DNA of 64,000 nucleotides, taken from the NCBI RefSeq assembly GCF_049800915.1, contig NZ_JBNAFY010000003.1:434001-498000 (forward strand), in the 5' to 3' direction. The notes under the pieces were generated by a model that saw nothing but the letters and a program-made list of their open reading frames with translations, did no database searches and was not told the DNA's origin. Within the stretch, counting starts at the first letter, position 1. Every line of letters starts with the position of its first letter. The DNA is from Amaricoccus macauensis_A. GTDB lineage: Bacteria; Pseudomonadota; Alphaproteobacteria; Rhodobacterales; Rhodobacteraceae. This document shows positions 1-8,848 of the stretch, piece after piece. A program made the position numbers and the translations under genes.

Positions 1-86
1 CTGGTCGCAATGGTCGCCGCGCACATTGCGCAGCAGCGGACGCTAGACAAGCACCGTCCGAAAAAGGGGTCTCGCACCACGGCCCG

Positions 87-2351
87 TCAGGCGGGAACAA
101 CGATACCCTTCGCGTTGAGCCACTCCTCGAGCGCGGGTCGCAGGCAGGCGTCGCACCGTTCACGAGAGGCCGCGATCACGGCCCGCAGTTCCCCAAGGTC
201 GACCTGCCGCAGCAGCGCCTTCACCGGCCCGATGGATGCGGGGCGCATCGAGAGATTGCGAAGTCCGATTGCAACGAGCACCAGCGCCTCAAGCGGACGG
301 CCGGCGTCCTCGCCGCAGAAAGACAGCGGTTTGCCGTGCGCCTCGCAGCGCTTCACGATATGTTCGATGAAGGTCAAGAAACTCAGGTTGAGCGTATCGT
401 AGCGCCGCCGAACCAGTTCGTTTTCACGGTCTGCGGCAAAGAAGAACTGTTTGAGATCGTTGCCCCCGATTGAGACAAAATCGGTAAGCTCGAAGAAACT
501 GTCCGGCGCGAAGGCAAGGCTCGGCGTCTCGAGCATGGCACCGATCCGCACGGTGGAAGGCAGGCGGTGGCCCAACCCGGCTTCGCGATCAAGCACGGAC
601 GTGAAGATCTCCCGCGCCGCCGCGAATTCGCCGGTTTCCGCCACGAAGGGAAACATCACGTGCAGAGGGCGGCCCTTGGCACCGCGTATCAGCGCCTGAA
701 GCTGCATCCGCATCACGCCCTTGCGGTCCAGTCCGACCCGGATCGCCCGCCAGCCTAGGGCCGGGTTCGGCTCCTCCGGACGCTTCATGTAGGGCAGCAC
801 CTTGTCCGACCCGATATCGAGAGTGCGGAACACGACCGGTTTCTCACCCGCGGCATTGAGAATGCGGTCATAGAGTGCGGCGAGGTCGGCGCGCTTCGGC
901 ACGGTCGAGCGAACGAGGAACTGAAGCTCGGTGCGGAAGAGGCCGACACCCTCCGCGCCGCATTTCGGCAGGCTCGGCAGGTCCGCCATCAGGCCCGCAT
1001 TCATCTGCAGGCAGATACGCTCGCCATCAAGCGTTTCTGCGACTTGATCCCGCAGGGCTGCATATTCTTCCTGGGCCTCCGCGAGCATCTCGATCTTCTC
1101 GCGGAAGGCCTGCGTGACCGTGTCCTCGGGCCGCAGGTGAACCGTTCCCTGATCACCATCGACCAGGATGAAGTCACCGTTCTGGGCCTCGCGGGTGATT
1201 CGATCCGCGTGAATGATCAGTGGAATCGCGAGCGCGCGGGCCACGATGGCCGCATGGCTGCCGACCGATCCCTCCTCCAGCACCACACCGCGGAGCTTCC
1301 GGCCGTAGTCGAGCAGTTCTGCCGGTCCGATATTGCGGGCTACAAGGATGGCATCGTCGGGAATGTCGCGACCGTTGTTCTGGTCGAGGCCGGCCAGCAG
1401 CCGCAGGAGGCGATTGCTGAGGTCATCAAGATCGTGCAGTCGCTCCCTGAGGTAGGGATCGGAAACCCGCATCATCCGCGAGCGGGTGGCAGACTGCTCC
1501 TTTTCGACCGCCACCTCCGCGGCCAGTCCGCTCTGGATCGACTCCTCGATCCGCCGGACCCAGCCCTTGTCGTTCGCGAACATCCGGTAGGCATGAAGCA
1601 CTTCACGGTGCTCGCCGCTCATGGTCAGGTAATCCGCGTCGAGCATTTCGTCGACTTCGGCGCGCAGGGCCTCGATGGCCGCTTTTAACCGCGCGCATTC
1701 CTGCTCCGGATCCTCGCTGATCGGTTGGGAGACCACGATGTTCGGCTCATGCAGCACCACATGGCCGATCGCCACGCCCTCCTGCCCCACAAGCCCCCGC
1801 GCGAAGAACGGCCCCTGGTGCTGGCGCGCGATCTGCATCGGGCCGGGCCCTATGAAGGCACCCAGTTCGGCCATCTCCGCGATCACCATGGCGACGACTT
1901 CGAGCGCGTAGACCACGTCATCGGAATAGACCCGCGCCTCGCGGTTCTGAATCACCAGAACACCCAGGACTTCCCCCAGCCGCTGGATCGGCACGCCAAG
2001 GAACGACGAGTAGACCTCCTCACCCGTTTCGGGGATGAACCGGAAGCCGGTGGTATGGGCGGCATCGGCGGTGTTGAGCGGCTCGGCGCGCTCGGCGATG
2101 CGCCCGACAAGGCCCTGTCCCAACCGCAACCGGGTCTGATGCACCGAATCCGGGTTGAGACCCTGGGTCGCGCAAAGCTCCAGCCAGTCGCTGTCGCGCT
2201 TGAGGTAGACAGAACAGACCTCTGCCACGATGCCATTGGAGATCAGTCGGACGATCCGGTCGAGGCGCTCCTGCCCCTCGCCCGGCTCCGCCAATGTCTC
2301 CCGCAATCGCGTGAGAATGATCCGTGAGTCCACGGCCTTTGAAAATGGCAT
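87..2351 (-). CDS. ptsP: Phosphoenolpyruvate-protein phosphotransferase PtsP (enzyme I of the nitrogen PTS)
   Basis: Enzyme I of the regulatory nitrogen PTS, which autophosphorylates with PEP and passes phosphate to NPr; cytoplasmic. The 754-residue chain has an N-terminal GAF sensor domain (about residues 20-165), which separates PtsP from sugar-type PtsI. The enzyme I domain follows, with the phospho-histidine in SHAAIVAR (His366), the PEP-barrel segment GVGLFRTELQF near 470 and the FCGEDAG active-site loop near the C-terminus. It lies 23 nt downstream of lysC on the same strand, so the two are probably co-transcribed. The 86 nt between its stop and the window start show no supportable gene. 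Confidence 0.95.
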   Translation of the reverse strand: MPFSKAVDSRIILTRLRETLAEPGEGQERLDRIVRLISNGIVAEVCSVYLKRDSDWLELCATQGLNPDSVHQTRLRLGQGLVGRIAERAEPLNTADAAHTTGFRFIPETGEEVYSSFLGVPIQRLGEVLGVLVIQNREARVYSDDVVYALEVVAMVIAEMAELGAFIGPGPMQIARQHQGPFFARGLVGQEGVAIGHVVLHEPNIVVSQPISEDPEQECARLKAAIEALRAEVDEMLDADYLTMSGEHREVLHAYRMFANDKGWVRRIEESIQSGLAAEVAVEKEQSATRSRMMRVSDPYLRERLHDLDDLSNRLLRLLAGLDQNNGRDIPDDAILVARNIGPAELLDYGRKLRGVVLEEGSVGSHAAIVARALAIPLIIHADRITREAQNGDFILVDGDQGTVHLRPEDTVTQAFREKIEMLAEAQEEYAALRDQVAETLDGERICLQMNAGLMADLPSLPKCGAEGVGLFRTELQFLVRSTVPKRADLAALYDRILNAAGEKPVVFRTLDIGSDKVLPYMKRPEEPNPALGWRAIRVGLDRKGVMRMQLQALIRGAKGRPLHVMFPFVAETGEFAAAREIFTSVLDREAGLGHRLPSTVRIGAMLETPSLAFAPDSFFELTDFVSIGGNDLKQFFFAADRENELVRRRYDTLNLSFLTFIEHIVKRCEAHGKPLSFCGEDAGRPLEALVLVAIGLRNLSMRPASIGPVKALLRQVDLGELRAVIAASRERCDACLRPALEEWLNAKGIVVPA

Positions 2352-2374
2352 CTCCAGTGCCGGTCTCCCGGAGC

Positions 2375-3601
2375 TTAGCTCACCTTGTCCAGATCAAACG
2401 CATCATGCAGTGCCTGAACCGCCAATTCCAGATATTTGCGTTCGATCAGAACCGAGACCTTGATCTCGGATGTGGTAATGACCTTGATATTTATTCCGTC
2501 CTTGGCCAGTGCCTCGAACATCCGGTGCGCCACACCCGCCTGGCTGCGCATGCCGATGCCCACGATCGAGACCTTGGAAACCTCTTCGTCGCGGCTGATG
2601 TCGCGGTAGGAAATGCCCCCATCGGCGCGGGTCTTCTCCAGCGCCTGGATCGCCCGTTCGAGCTCGTCCGTCGGGCAGGAGAAGGTCATGTCGGTCATCT
2701 CGTCCGCACCGACATTCTGCACGATCATGTCCACGTTCACGCCCGCATCCGCAAGCGGGCCGAAGATCGACGCGGCCACGCCGGGCCTATCCGGCACGCC
2801 GGTGATGGTGAGCTTGGCCTCGTCGCGCGAATGCGCGATGCCGCTGACGACTTTGCTTTCCACGATTTCCTCCTCGTCGCAGACGATCGTTCCGGGCACG
2901 TCGTTGAAGCTCGAACGCACCATCAGCGGGACCTTGTAGCGCATGGCCAGCTCGACCGAACGGGTCTGGAGCACCTTGGCGCCCAGGCTCGCGAGCTCCA
3001 GCATCTCCTCATAGGAGATCTTCTCGAGCTTCCGCGCCTTGCGGGTGATTCGCGGATCCGTCGTGTAGACCCCGTCCACATCAGTGTAGATGTCGCAGCG
3101 TTCGGCCTCCAGCGCGGCCGCGAAAGCCACCGCCGTGGTATCCGAACCGCCGCGCCCCAGCGTCGTGATCCGGCCCTCGGGGCTGATCCCCTGGAAACCG
3201 GCGATCACCGCGTGAAGCCCCTCGCCGAACTTCTGAATGAGGTTGTCGGTCTCGATGGACACGATCCGCGCGGCACCATGGCTCGAATTGGTCCGCAGCG
3301 GCACCTGCCAGCCCTGCCAGCTCCGGGCGGGAACGCCCAGCTGCTGCAGCGTGAGCGCCATCAGCCCCGCGGTCACGTTCTCGCCCGAGGACACCACGGA
3401 ATCGTATTCGCGGGCATCGTAGAGCGTCGCCGTATCGCGCACCCAGCCGACAAGCTCGTTGGTCTTGCCGGACATGGCAGAGACGATCACGGCCACATCA
3501 TAGCCGCGCTCGACTTCGCGCTTCACCTTCTCGGCCGCGTTGCGAATCCTGTCGAGATCCGCCACCGACGTGCCGCCGAACTTCATCACCAGTCTGGGCA
3601 T
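2375..3601 (-). CDS. lysC: Aspartate kinase
   Basis: Phosphorylates L-aspartate, the first step toward lysine, threonine and methionine and toward diaminopimelate for peptidoglycan; dapF, later in that route, lies 20 kb away. The 408-residue protein begins with the kinase signature KFGGTS at residues 7-12 and ends in two ACT domains (about 265-400), one containing GVPDRPGVAA, which usually mediate feedback inhibition. The ATG at 3601 is preferred to a TTG five codons upstream because a GGGGG Shine-Dalgarno run sits 8 nt before it. Length is normal for the alphaproteobacterial single-function enzyme. Confidence 0.95.
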   Translation of the reverse strand: MPRLVMKFGGTSVADLDRIRNAAEKVKREVERGYDVAVIVSAMSGKTNELVGWVRDTATLYDAREYDSVVSSGENVTAGLMALTLQQLGVPARSWQGWQVPLRTNSSHGAARIVSIETDNLIQKFGEGLHAVIAGFQGISPEGRITTLGRGGSDTTAVAFAAALEAERCDIYTDVDGVYTTDPRITRKARKLEKISYEEMLELASLGAKVLQTRSVELAMRYKVPLMVRSSFNDVPGTIVCDEEEIVESKVVSGIAHSRDEAKLTITGVPDRPGVAASIFGPLADAGVNVDMIVQNVGADEMTDMTFSCPTDELERAIQALEKTRADGGISYRDISRDEEVSKVSIVGIGMRSQAGVAHRMFEALAKDGINIKVITTSEIKVSVLIERKYLELAVQALHDAFDLDKVS

Positions 3602-3696
3602 GGTCACCGCCCCCAATTAGATCGACCCCTCTTATCGGGCACGATCAGGGGCTGCAAGCGCGGCAGGCTGTTGGAAGGGTTAACGGAATACGAACT

Positions 3697-4116
3697 TCAG
3701 TTGGCCTTGCCCCGGCTCCAGGGCAGGGGCGCGACCGGAATGCCGTCCTCGATTAGCTGCTTGGCCTCGGCATGGTTCGCCTCGCCGATGATCGGGCGCT
3801 CGGGGGAAACACCCTCGTGAATGCGCCGCGCCTCGGCCGCGAAGTTCCGCCCGACATCCTCGGAGCTGCTCTCGATCTTGCGCCGCAACTCGGCCAGCGC
3901 CTGCTCCGCCGGGCTCGACGGCTTGGTGAGATCGGGAGCCTTCTCCTTTCCACGCGTGCGCACGCGAGGCGCCATCAGATCCTTCTCGATCTCCACCGAG
4001 CCGCAGATCGAGCAGGCGACGAGCCCAAGCCCGCTCAACCGCTCGTAGTCCCCGCTCGAGGAGAACCAGGAGTCGAATCTGTGATCATTCGTGCAACGCA
4101 AGGTGTATCTGATCAT
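3697..4116 (-). CDS. DUF1178 family protein
   Basis: A 139-residue cytoplasmic protein of the DUF1178 family, whose function is unknown. The N-terminus MIRYTLRC, a short Cys pair (CSIC) near residue 37 and the conserved C-terminal half with LRRKIE and NFAAEARRIHEG are typical. The two N-terminal cysteines plus the CSIC pair suggest a small zinc ribbon, which is inference. It is the first gene of a minus-strand series with lysC (95-nt gap) and ptsP and is divergent from phoR. The family is widespread in alphaproteobacteria, so the gene itself is ordinary. Confidence 0.85.
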   Translation of the reverse strand: MIRYTLRCTNDHRFDSWFSSSGDYERLSGLGLVACSICGSVEIEKDLMAPRVRTRGKEKAPDLTKPSSPAEQALAELRRKIESSSEDVGRNFAAEARRIHEGVSPERPIIGEANHAEAKQLIEDGIPVAPLPWSRGKAN

Positions 4117-4150
4117 CTCGCACCAGAAGTTTGCCTTGCTTTCTAGATAT

Positions 4151-4168
4151 ATGACAGGTCCGTGAAAA
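4151..4168. promoter_or_regulatory. Candidate Pho box upstream of phoR
   Basis: On the minus strand the site reads TTTTCACggacCTGTCAT, which has the 7-4-7 layout of a PhoB site (consensus CTGTCAT, 4 nt, CTGTCAT). One half is a perfect match and the other is degenerate. It lies 69 nt upstream of the phoR start in the divergent DUF1178/phoR intergenic region, which would fit autoregulation of the Pho genes. Confidence 0.4.
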
Positions 4169-4236
4169 CAATATTGCTTCTCGTCGAAGTGTTCCCTTGT
4201 TAGGAGAAACCAGCGGACACTTCACAAGGACATGAA

Positions 4237-5589
4237 ATGCAACGGTGGGCTCTCCCCCCGATAGCCATTGTCACGGGCGCGGCAGCCGCAGCAATCTCGG
4301 CGGCAGAGATGGCTCCGCTTGCCACTTTCGCGATTGTCACTGTCATAGCGTTGGGCGCGAGTCTCACATTGCATTCGCGCATCTCGCCGCCCTCCGACCC
4401 CGATGCAACCGCCCCGACGCGGGACAAGTCCCCAAAGCCCGTGGCGATCCCCGGCAATGCGCAGGAATTGCCCGGGGAGCTGAGCCGCATCGTCTTCGAG
4501 AAGCTCCCCGTGCCGCTCATCTTGATCACCCGACGCGGCCTGATTTCCTTTGCCAATTCCGCGGCGCAGGAAACGCTCCCCCGGCTGTCGAACGGCCAGC
4601 ATTTCGCCCATAGCCTGCGCGCGCCAGCCTTTGTCGAGGCGGTCAGCGCCACGCTGAAGGACGGGAAGGACCGGACCTTCGAATTCATGGCCTACGAGGC
4701 CGGCGACCGTCATTTCGAGGCCCGCGTCAGCATGCTCGCCCTCGGTGAGGCGTCCGGGCTCGAGGACCAGGCAATCGTCCAGATCGAGGACAGGACCCAG
4801 ACCCACCGCGCGGAAATGCTGCGCTCCGATTTCATCGCCAACGCCAGCCACGAGCTGCGCACGCCACTGGCCTCGATCATCGGCTATATCGAGACGCTGC
4901 AGAACCACGCGCGCGAAGATCCCGACGCCCGCGAGCGGTTTCTCCAGATCATGGGGCGGGAAGCGCACCGGATGCAGCGCCTCGTGGACGACCTGATGTC
5001 GCTGAGCCGGATCGAACTCAACGAGCATGTGCGCCCGGTCGAACGGGTTTCTCTAAATCGCATCGCGATGGATTGCGCCGCTGTTTTCCGCCCCTTCGCG
5101 GAAAAGGAGAATATCAACCTCCAGGTCGAGCTTGAGGCGGACACCCCCAACGTCATCGGCGACCCTGACCAGCTCGCCCAGGTTTTCACCAACCTCATCG
5201 ACAACGCGATAAAATACAGCGGAGACAACGCCACCATCCGCCTCCACACAGCGCCCGCAAGCCCCGCCAACCCGGGCCGGATCGGTGTCTGTGTCAGCGA
5301 TTCCGGCGTCGGCATTCCAAAGGAAAAGATTGCGCGGCTCACCGAACGTTTCTACCGGGTGAATGTGCACACCAGCCGAAACAAGGGCGGAACCGGACTG
5401 GGGCTCGCCATCGTCAAGCATATCCTCAATCGACACCGCGGCAGGATCGAGATCACCTCGACCGAGGGGAAGGGAAGCACCTTCACGGTCTGGCTGCCGC
5501 GCGCGAATGCTCCCGGAGATGTCCACGTCCTGCCGAAAAGCGACACGACCCGAAACGAAGACGCCGCATCGAAACGGCTTACGGGATAG
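4237..5589 (+). CDS. phoR: Phosphate regulon sensor histidine kinase PhoR
   Basis: Membrane-bound sensor kinase that phosphorylates PhoB under phosphate limitation. The 450-residue protein has two N-terminal hydrophobic segments (about residues 5-45), a PAS-like linker, and HisKA with the phosphoacceptor in SHELRTP (His205). The ATPase domain carries the N box NLIDNAIKYSG, G1 DSGVGIP and G2 GTGLGLAI. The start is the ATG 6 nt after AAGGA; an overlapping ATG at 4232 is out of frame. The nearest downstream genes are phoU and phoB. The pstSCAB genes that usually follow phoR in this group are missing, which bears on how the kinase would be controlled. Confidence 0.93.
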   Translation: MQRWALPPIAIVTGAAAAAISAAEMAPLATFAIVTVIALGASLTLHSRISPPSDPDATAPTRDKSPKPVAIPGNAQELPGELSRIVFEKLPVPLILITRRGLISFANSAAQETLPRLSNGQHFAHSLRAPAFVEAVSATLKDGKDRTFEFMAYEAGDRHFEARVSMLALGEASGLEDQAIVQIEDRTQTHRAEMLRSDFIANASHELRTPLASIIGYIETLQNHAREDPDARERFLQIMGREAHRMQRLVDDLMSLSRIELNEHVRPVERVSLNRIAMDCAAVFRPFAEKENINLQVELEADTPNVIGDPDQLAQVFTNLIDNAIKYSGDNATIRLHTAPASPANPGRIGVCVSDSGVGIPKEKIARLTERFYRVNVHTSRNKGGTGLGLAIVKHILNRHRGRIEITSTEGKGSTFTVWLPRANAPGDVHVLPKSDTTRNEDAASKRLTG

Positions 5590-5689
5590 GCCCCCGAGGG
5601 GTGTTGAACGCCATGGTTCTTCGATTGGTCCCGGCATTGGCGCCGCCACGCCAGACTTAAAATTATTTTTTTGGTTACGCAGGCTTACA

Positions 5690-5707
5690 GCGTCACGAAA
5701 CTGTCAG
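5690..5707 (+). promoter_or_regulatory. Candidate Pho box upstream of phoU
   Basis: GCGTCACgaaaCTGTCAG matches the PhoB-site layout (two CTGTCAT-like heptamers with a 4-nt spacer, 11-bp period). It lies in an AT-rich patch (5655-5730) inside the 262-nt phoR-phoU gap, about 145 nt before the phoU start. No other gene is visible in this gap. Confidence 0.6.
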
Positions 5708-5851
5708 AAAAATTAAATATTCGTGTCTCGCCACCCCATATAGTGGTGGGACAGTTTCACGGATGATGCACCAGATCGCGGCGCAGATTCGAACACCCGG
5801 CCAGGTTGCACCGAACCGGATACAGGCCAGAGGCAAAAAGGGGGAATTGCC

Positions 5852-6556
5852 ATGTCGACGCATATCGTCGCCGCATTCGACGAAGACCTGATCGAGATTC
5901 AGGCCAAGATTTCCGAAATGGGCGGTCTGACAGAGGACATGCTGTCCAGGGCTCTGCAATCGGTTCAGAACCGGGACGCAGAACTGGCGAGCGACGTCAT
6001 CCAGCGGGATGAGGCCGTCGACAAGATGGAAGCGGAAATCGAGGAAGCCGTCATTCGCGTGATCGCGCTCCGCCAGCCGGTGGCAAAGGATCTCCGGGTT
6101 CTGATCGCCGCGCTGAAGATTGCCTCCACCCTGGAGCGGATCGGTGACCTCTCCAAGAACATCGCAAAACGCGCCGTGCCGCTTTCGTCCGCGCGTCCCG
6201 TGCGTGTCACATCCTCCATCACGCGGATGGGCCGCGAGGCCCTGTCCCAGCTCTCCATCGTCCTGAACGCGCACGCCGCGCGCGATGTGGATGCGGCAGT
6301 GCAGGTCTGGAACCAGGATTACGAGATCGACGAGATGTACAATGCCATCTTCCGCGAGGTGGTCACCTACATGGTCGAGGACAGCCGCCTGATCGGCGTC
6401 GGCGCGCAACTCATGTTCATCGCCAAGAACCTCGAACGGATCGGCGACCATTCGACCCAGATCTCCGAGATGATCCACTATATCGTCAAGGGCGAACAGC
6501 TCGGCGATGACCGCCCCAAGGGTGAGCCGACCGCCGTTGGTCTCGTGGCCGAATAA
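5852..6556 (+). CDS. phoU: Phosphate signalling complex protein PhoU
   Basis: Cytoplasmic negative regulator that normally links the Pst transporter to PhoR. The 234-residue protein consists of two PhoU helical repeats with the metal-binding-type motifs ERIGDLSKNIAKR (about residues 90-102) and ERIGDHSTQISEM (about 194-206). The usual length and a good start (GGGG Shine-Dalgarno before ATG) support the call. phoB follows after 17 nt, so the two form an operon. In other bacteria PhoU acts by contacting PstB; no pstB is present here, so the partner must be encoded elsewhere or signalling differs. Confidence 0.95.
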   Translation: MSTHIVAAFDEDLIEIQAKISEMGGLTEDMLSRALQSVQNRDAELASDVIQRDEAVDKMEAEIEEAVIRVIALRQPVAKDLRVLIAALKIASTLERIGDLSKNIAKRAVPLSSARPVRVTSSITRMGREALSQLSIVLNAHAARDVDAAVQVWNQDYEIDEMYNAIFREVVTYMVEDSRLIGVGAQLMFIAKNLERIGDHSTQISEMIHYIVKGEQLGDDRPKGEPTAVGLVAE

Positions 6557-6573
6557 CCGGAGATGAAAATCAG

Positions 6574-7269
6574 ATGAGCGCCAAGGTTCTGGTTGTCGAA
6601 GACGAGGAAGCGATCAGCCAGCTTCTCGCCTACAACCTCGGCAAGGAAGGCTTCACGGTTTCGATTTCGGCCGATGGCGATGAGGCGATGATCGCGGTGG
6701 ATGAACAGAAGCCCGATCTCGTCCTGATGGACTGGATGCTGCCGAATGTCTCGGGCATCGAGTTGTGCCGGCGCCTGCGCACGGGCAATGACACTCGGGA
6801 CATCCCGGTGATCATGCTGACGGCGCGCGGCGAAGAGGACGACCGGGTGCGCGGCCTCGACGTGGGTGCGGATGATTACGTGACCAAGCCGTTCTCCATG
6901 TCCGAGCTGGTTGCGCGCATGCGGGCGGTTCTGCGCCGCACGGCACCGGCGCTCGCAGGTGATGTCGCCACCTTCGCCGACATCGTTCTGGACCGGCAGC
7001 TCTGCCGCGTGCGCCGCGGGCAGCGCGACGTCCATCTCGGTCCCACCGAGTTCCGTCTGCTCGACGTGCTCATGCAGCGGCCGGGACGGGTCTTCTCCCG
7101 CGAACAGCTTCTGGATCGCGTGTGGGGCCAGGATGTCTATGTCGAGATCCGCACGGTCGACGTTCATATCGGGCGCCTTCGCAAGGCCCTGAACCGGCGC
7201 GGCGACCGCGATCCGATCCGCACCGTCCGATCTTCCGGCTACGCGCTCGACGAAACCTACGCGGGCTGA
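6574..7269 (+). CDS. phoB: Phosphate regulon response regulator PhoB
   Basis: OmpR-family activator of phosphate-starvation genes. The 231-residue protein has a receiver domain with the acidic pair at residues 10-11, the phospho-acceptor Asp53 in LVLMDWMLP and the conserved Lys in VTKPFS. A C-terminal winged-helix domain (about 130-228) follows, with the recognition region RTVDVHIGRLRKAL. It is the last gene of the phoU-phoB operon and is followed by a strong intrinsic terminator at 7327-7365. Full length and typical. Confidence 0.96.
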   Translation: MSAKVLVVEDEEAISQLLAYNLGKEGFTVSISADGDEAMIAVDEQKPDLVLMDWMLPNVSGIELCRRLRTGNDTRDIPVIMLTARGEEDDRVRGLDVGADDYVTKPFSMSELVARMRAVLRRTAPALAGDVATFADIVLDRQLCRVRRGQRDVHLGPTEFRLLDVLMQRPGRVFSREQLLDRVWGQDVYVEIRTVDVHIGRLRKALNRRGDRDPIRTVRSSGYALDETYAG

Positions 7270-7326
7270 GGCCATCCTCGGGGCGCGCGTCCCGATTTCG
7301 CGTTAACTTTCCGGTAACGAACATTG

Positions 7327-7365
7327 ATGCCGCTCGGGCCAAAAGGCGCCCGGGCGGCATTTTTC
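7327..7365 (+). terminator. Rho-independent terminator after phoB
   Basis: A 13-bp stem (5' arm 7327-7339, 3' arm 7348-7360, one G-U pair) with an 8-nt loop is followed by TTTTT. It lies 57 nt after the phoB stop. Confidence 0.85.
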
Positions 7366-7375
7366 TGTCGATTAG

Positions 7376-7419
7376 CCATACGATAGCCATACCGTTTCCA
7401 TACGGATTCCATATCGTTT
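7376..7419. repeat. Four tandem 11-bp direct repeats beginning CCATA
   Basis: The units CCATACGATAG, CCATACCGTTT, CCATACGGATT and CCATATCGTTT start at 7376, 7387, 7398 and 7409, an exact 11-bp period (about one helical turn). They lie just past the phoB terminator in the 499-nt gap before the next gene (start 7769), so they may form a tandem regulator-binding site for that gene. The 350 nt between the repeats and the gene show no coding sequence that I can support. Confidence 0.55.
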
Positions 7420-7768
7420 CTGGGCGTGATTTTGCCCATCACGCACCCCTCACGAGAACTCTATTCCGGCCCAACACCTTATGGTTGAGGAAGACGCTGG
7501 TATGGGTTAGGATCTATGTAAATTTCGGGTCTGCATGGCCCTGTTTTGGTAGCCGTAGAGTGCGCTCTTTCAGCCGTGTGTATCTGTGCCTGTTCGTCGT
7601 GTTAGCCGGGATGTGAGTTCAATTCTCTTTGATTATCAACACCCTAAAAACTCGATGATCAGAACATAACTGAGAGAGAAGGTGTTACGTCGGGAAGGGG
7701 GTCTGTCCATTCCCGAAAGATCGCAACCAGGGAATTCAGAGCGGGCCCGCGCCCCCGGAGAAAAGCAC

Positions 7769-8578
7769 ATGAATGGTTACACGCCCTTCTTCAGGCTCGA
7801 TCTTTCTCACGATTTCTTTGGCTCCGCGCAGCCACCGATCACGATTCTTCCCGATCGCCAGACAGTACGCCTCGCCCACGCCTCCAACCTCCGCATCCGG
7901 ACCGGAACCGGGTGGGTCGAGGTCTACGCCCCCGATGATCGATCCAACTTGCAGGAGTTCGCACATGGAGGGGGATTGGAATTCACGCTTCGTTTGCGGG
8001 CGCAAAACCCCACCTTGGCCTCTGTCACGTCGGCGATTGCGGAGGCAACCGGAATGATCGCGGTCATAGAGCGCGATCATCCAGAGAGCGGTTCGCTGCA
8101 GGTTGGAGAAACATTGAGCACAGCTGACCTACGCCCGCTTGAGGTGGACGGCCTGATCGAAGATCAGGATCTGAAACAGCAGCCCTTGGCAATCATGCGT
8201 TTGATGCTAGGCCCGGATACACACGATGCACGCTACAATCTGCGTTTCGGCGCGGCCGAACGGTTCTGGACCTATCACGTCACCGGGAGCAAGGGGAATG
8301 CAACGATGGGCATCCGGGACAAGACCGATGCTGTCTCATTCGAAGCGCTTGGGCAGCATGTCCTTTCCAATGGTATGCGAGCTACAAGTTTCCGCTCAAA
8401 GGCTCCTATCCCGGCGCGCGCGAATCCCGGCAATCGTTTCGAGTTGATAAGCGAAGGCCCGCACGGTCATAAGGTTCTGCTATCTGCCCTGCCCTGCCCA
8501 AAGCCGGGGTCGGACCGCATCGAAGAAAACGGCAGCAACAAATGCGCTGTATCCGAAGTATATTTGAACCTGCTCTAG
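7769..8578 (+). CDS. Hypothetical protein of unknown function
   Basis: A 269-residue protein that I do not firmly recognise. The ATG at 7769 is chosen over an upstream in-frame ATG at 7682 because GGAG lies 8 nt before it and the protein then opens with YTPFFRLDLSHDFF. The pattern (F-x-L-x-L-x-H-D-F-F near the N-terminus, LEFTLRLRAQNP about 65 residues on, SEVYLNLL at the C-terminus) resembles a loosely defined family I recall near phage-tail-like injection systems. No tail gene is present in this window, so the link is weak. There is no signal peptide or membrane segment. It is monocistronic, between the 11-bp repeats and gshA. Confidence 0.7.
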   Translation: MNGYTPFFRLDLSHDFFGSAQPPITILPDRQTVRLAHASNLRIRTGTGWVEVYAPDDRSNLQEFAHGGGLEFTLRLRAQNPTLASVTSAIAEATGMIAVIERDHPESGSLQVGETLSTADLRPLEVDGLIEDQDLKQQPLAIMRLMLGPDTHDARYNLRFGAAERFWTYHVTGSKGNATMGIRDKTDAVSFEALGQHVLSNGMRATSFRSKAPIPARANPGNRFELISEGPHGHKVLLSALPCPKPGSDRIEENGSNKCAVSEVYLNLL

Positions 8579-8848
8579 CCCCTCTTTGGCCGCGAAGCCG
8601 ATGCCGGCGAGCGGCGCTTGCGAACCAGCTTCTGACGGGTGTCTTCCGCGTCGAGCAAAGACATAGGCAATTGAAACGCTGCTCTAAAGGCCGGCCGATC
8701 TGGTCCACATTCGGCATTTGCCGGGCGCGACCAGATTCCGCATGCTGCCCTGCCTCACATCGCCAAGCAAAGACGACCGGCCAGCTTGCCTCCCACCCGG
8801 CCCCGGTCTAAGTGGGAACTCCGATCAGGCGCTAGGGAGCACGGCGAC

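Noticed and set aside
2324..3820. 498-residue plus-strand ORF opposite lysC
   Set aside because: It is antisense to the strongly supported lysC gene, its protein is dominated by His/Arg/Asp as expected for a reverse frame of GC-rich coding DNA, and it has no ribosome-binding site.
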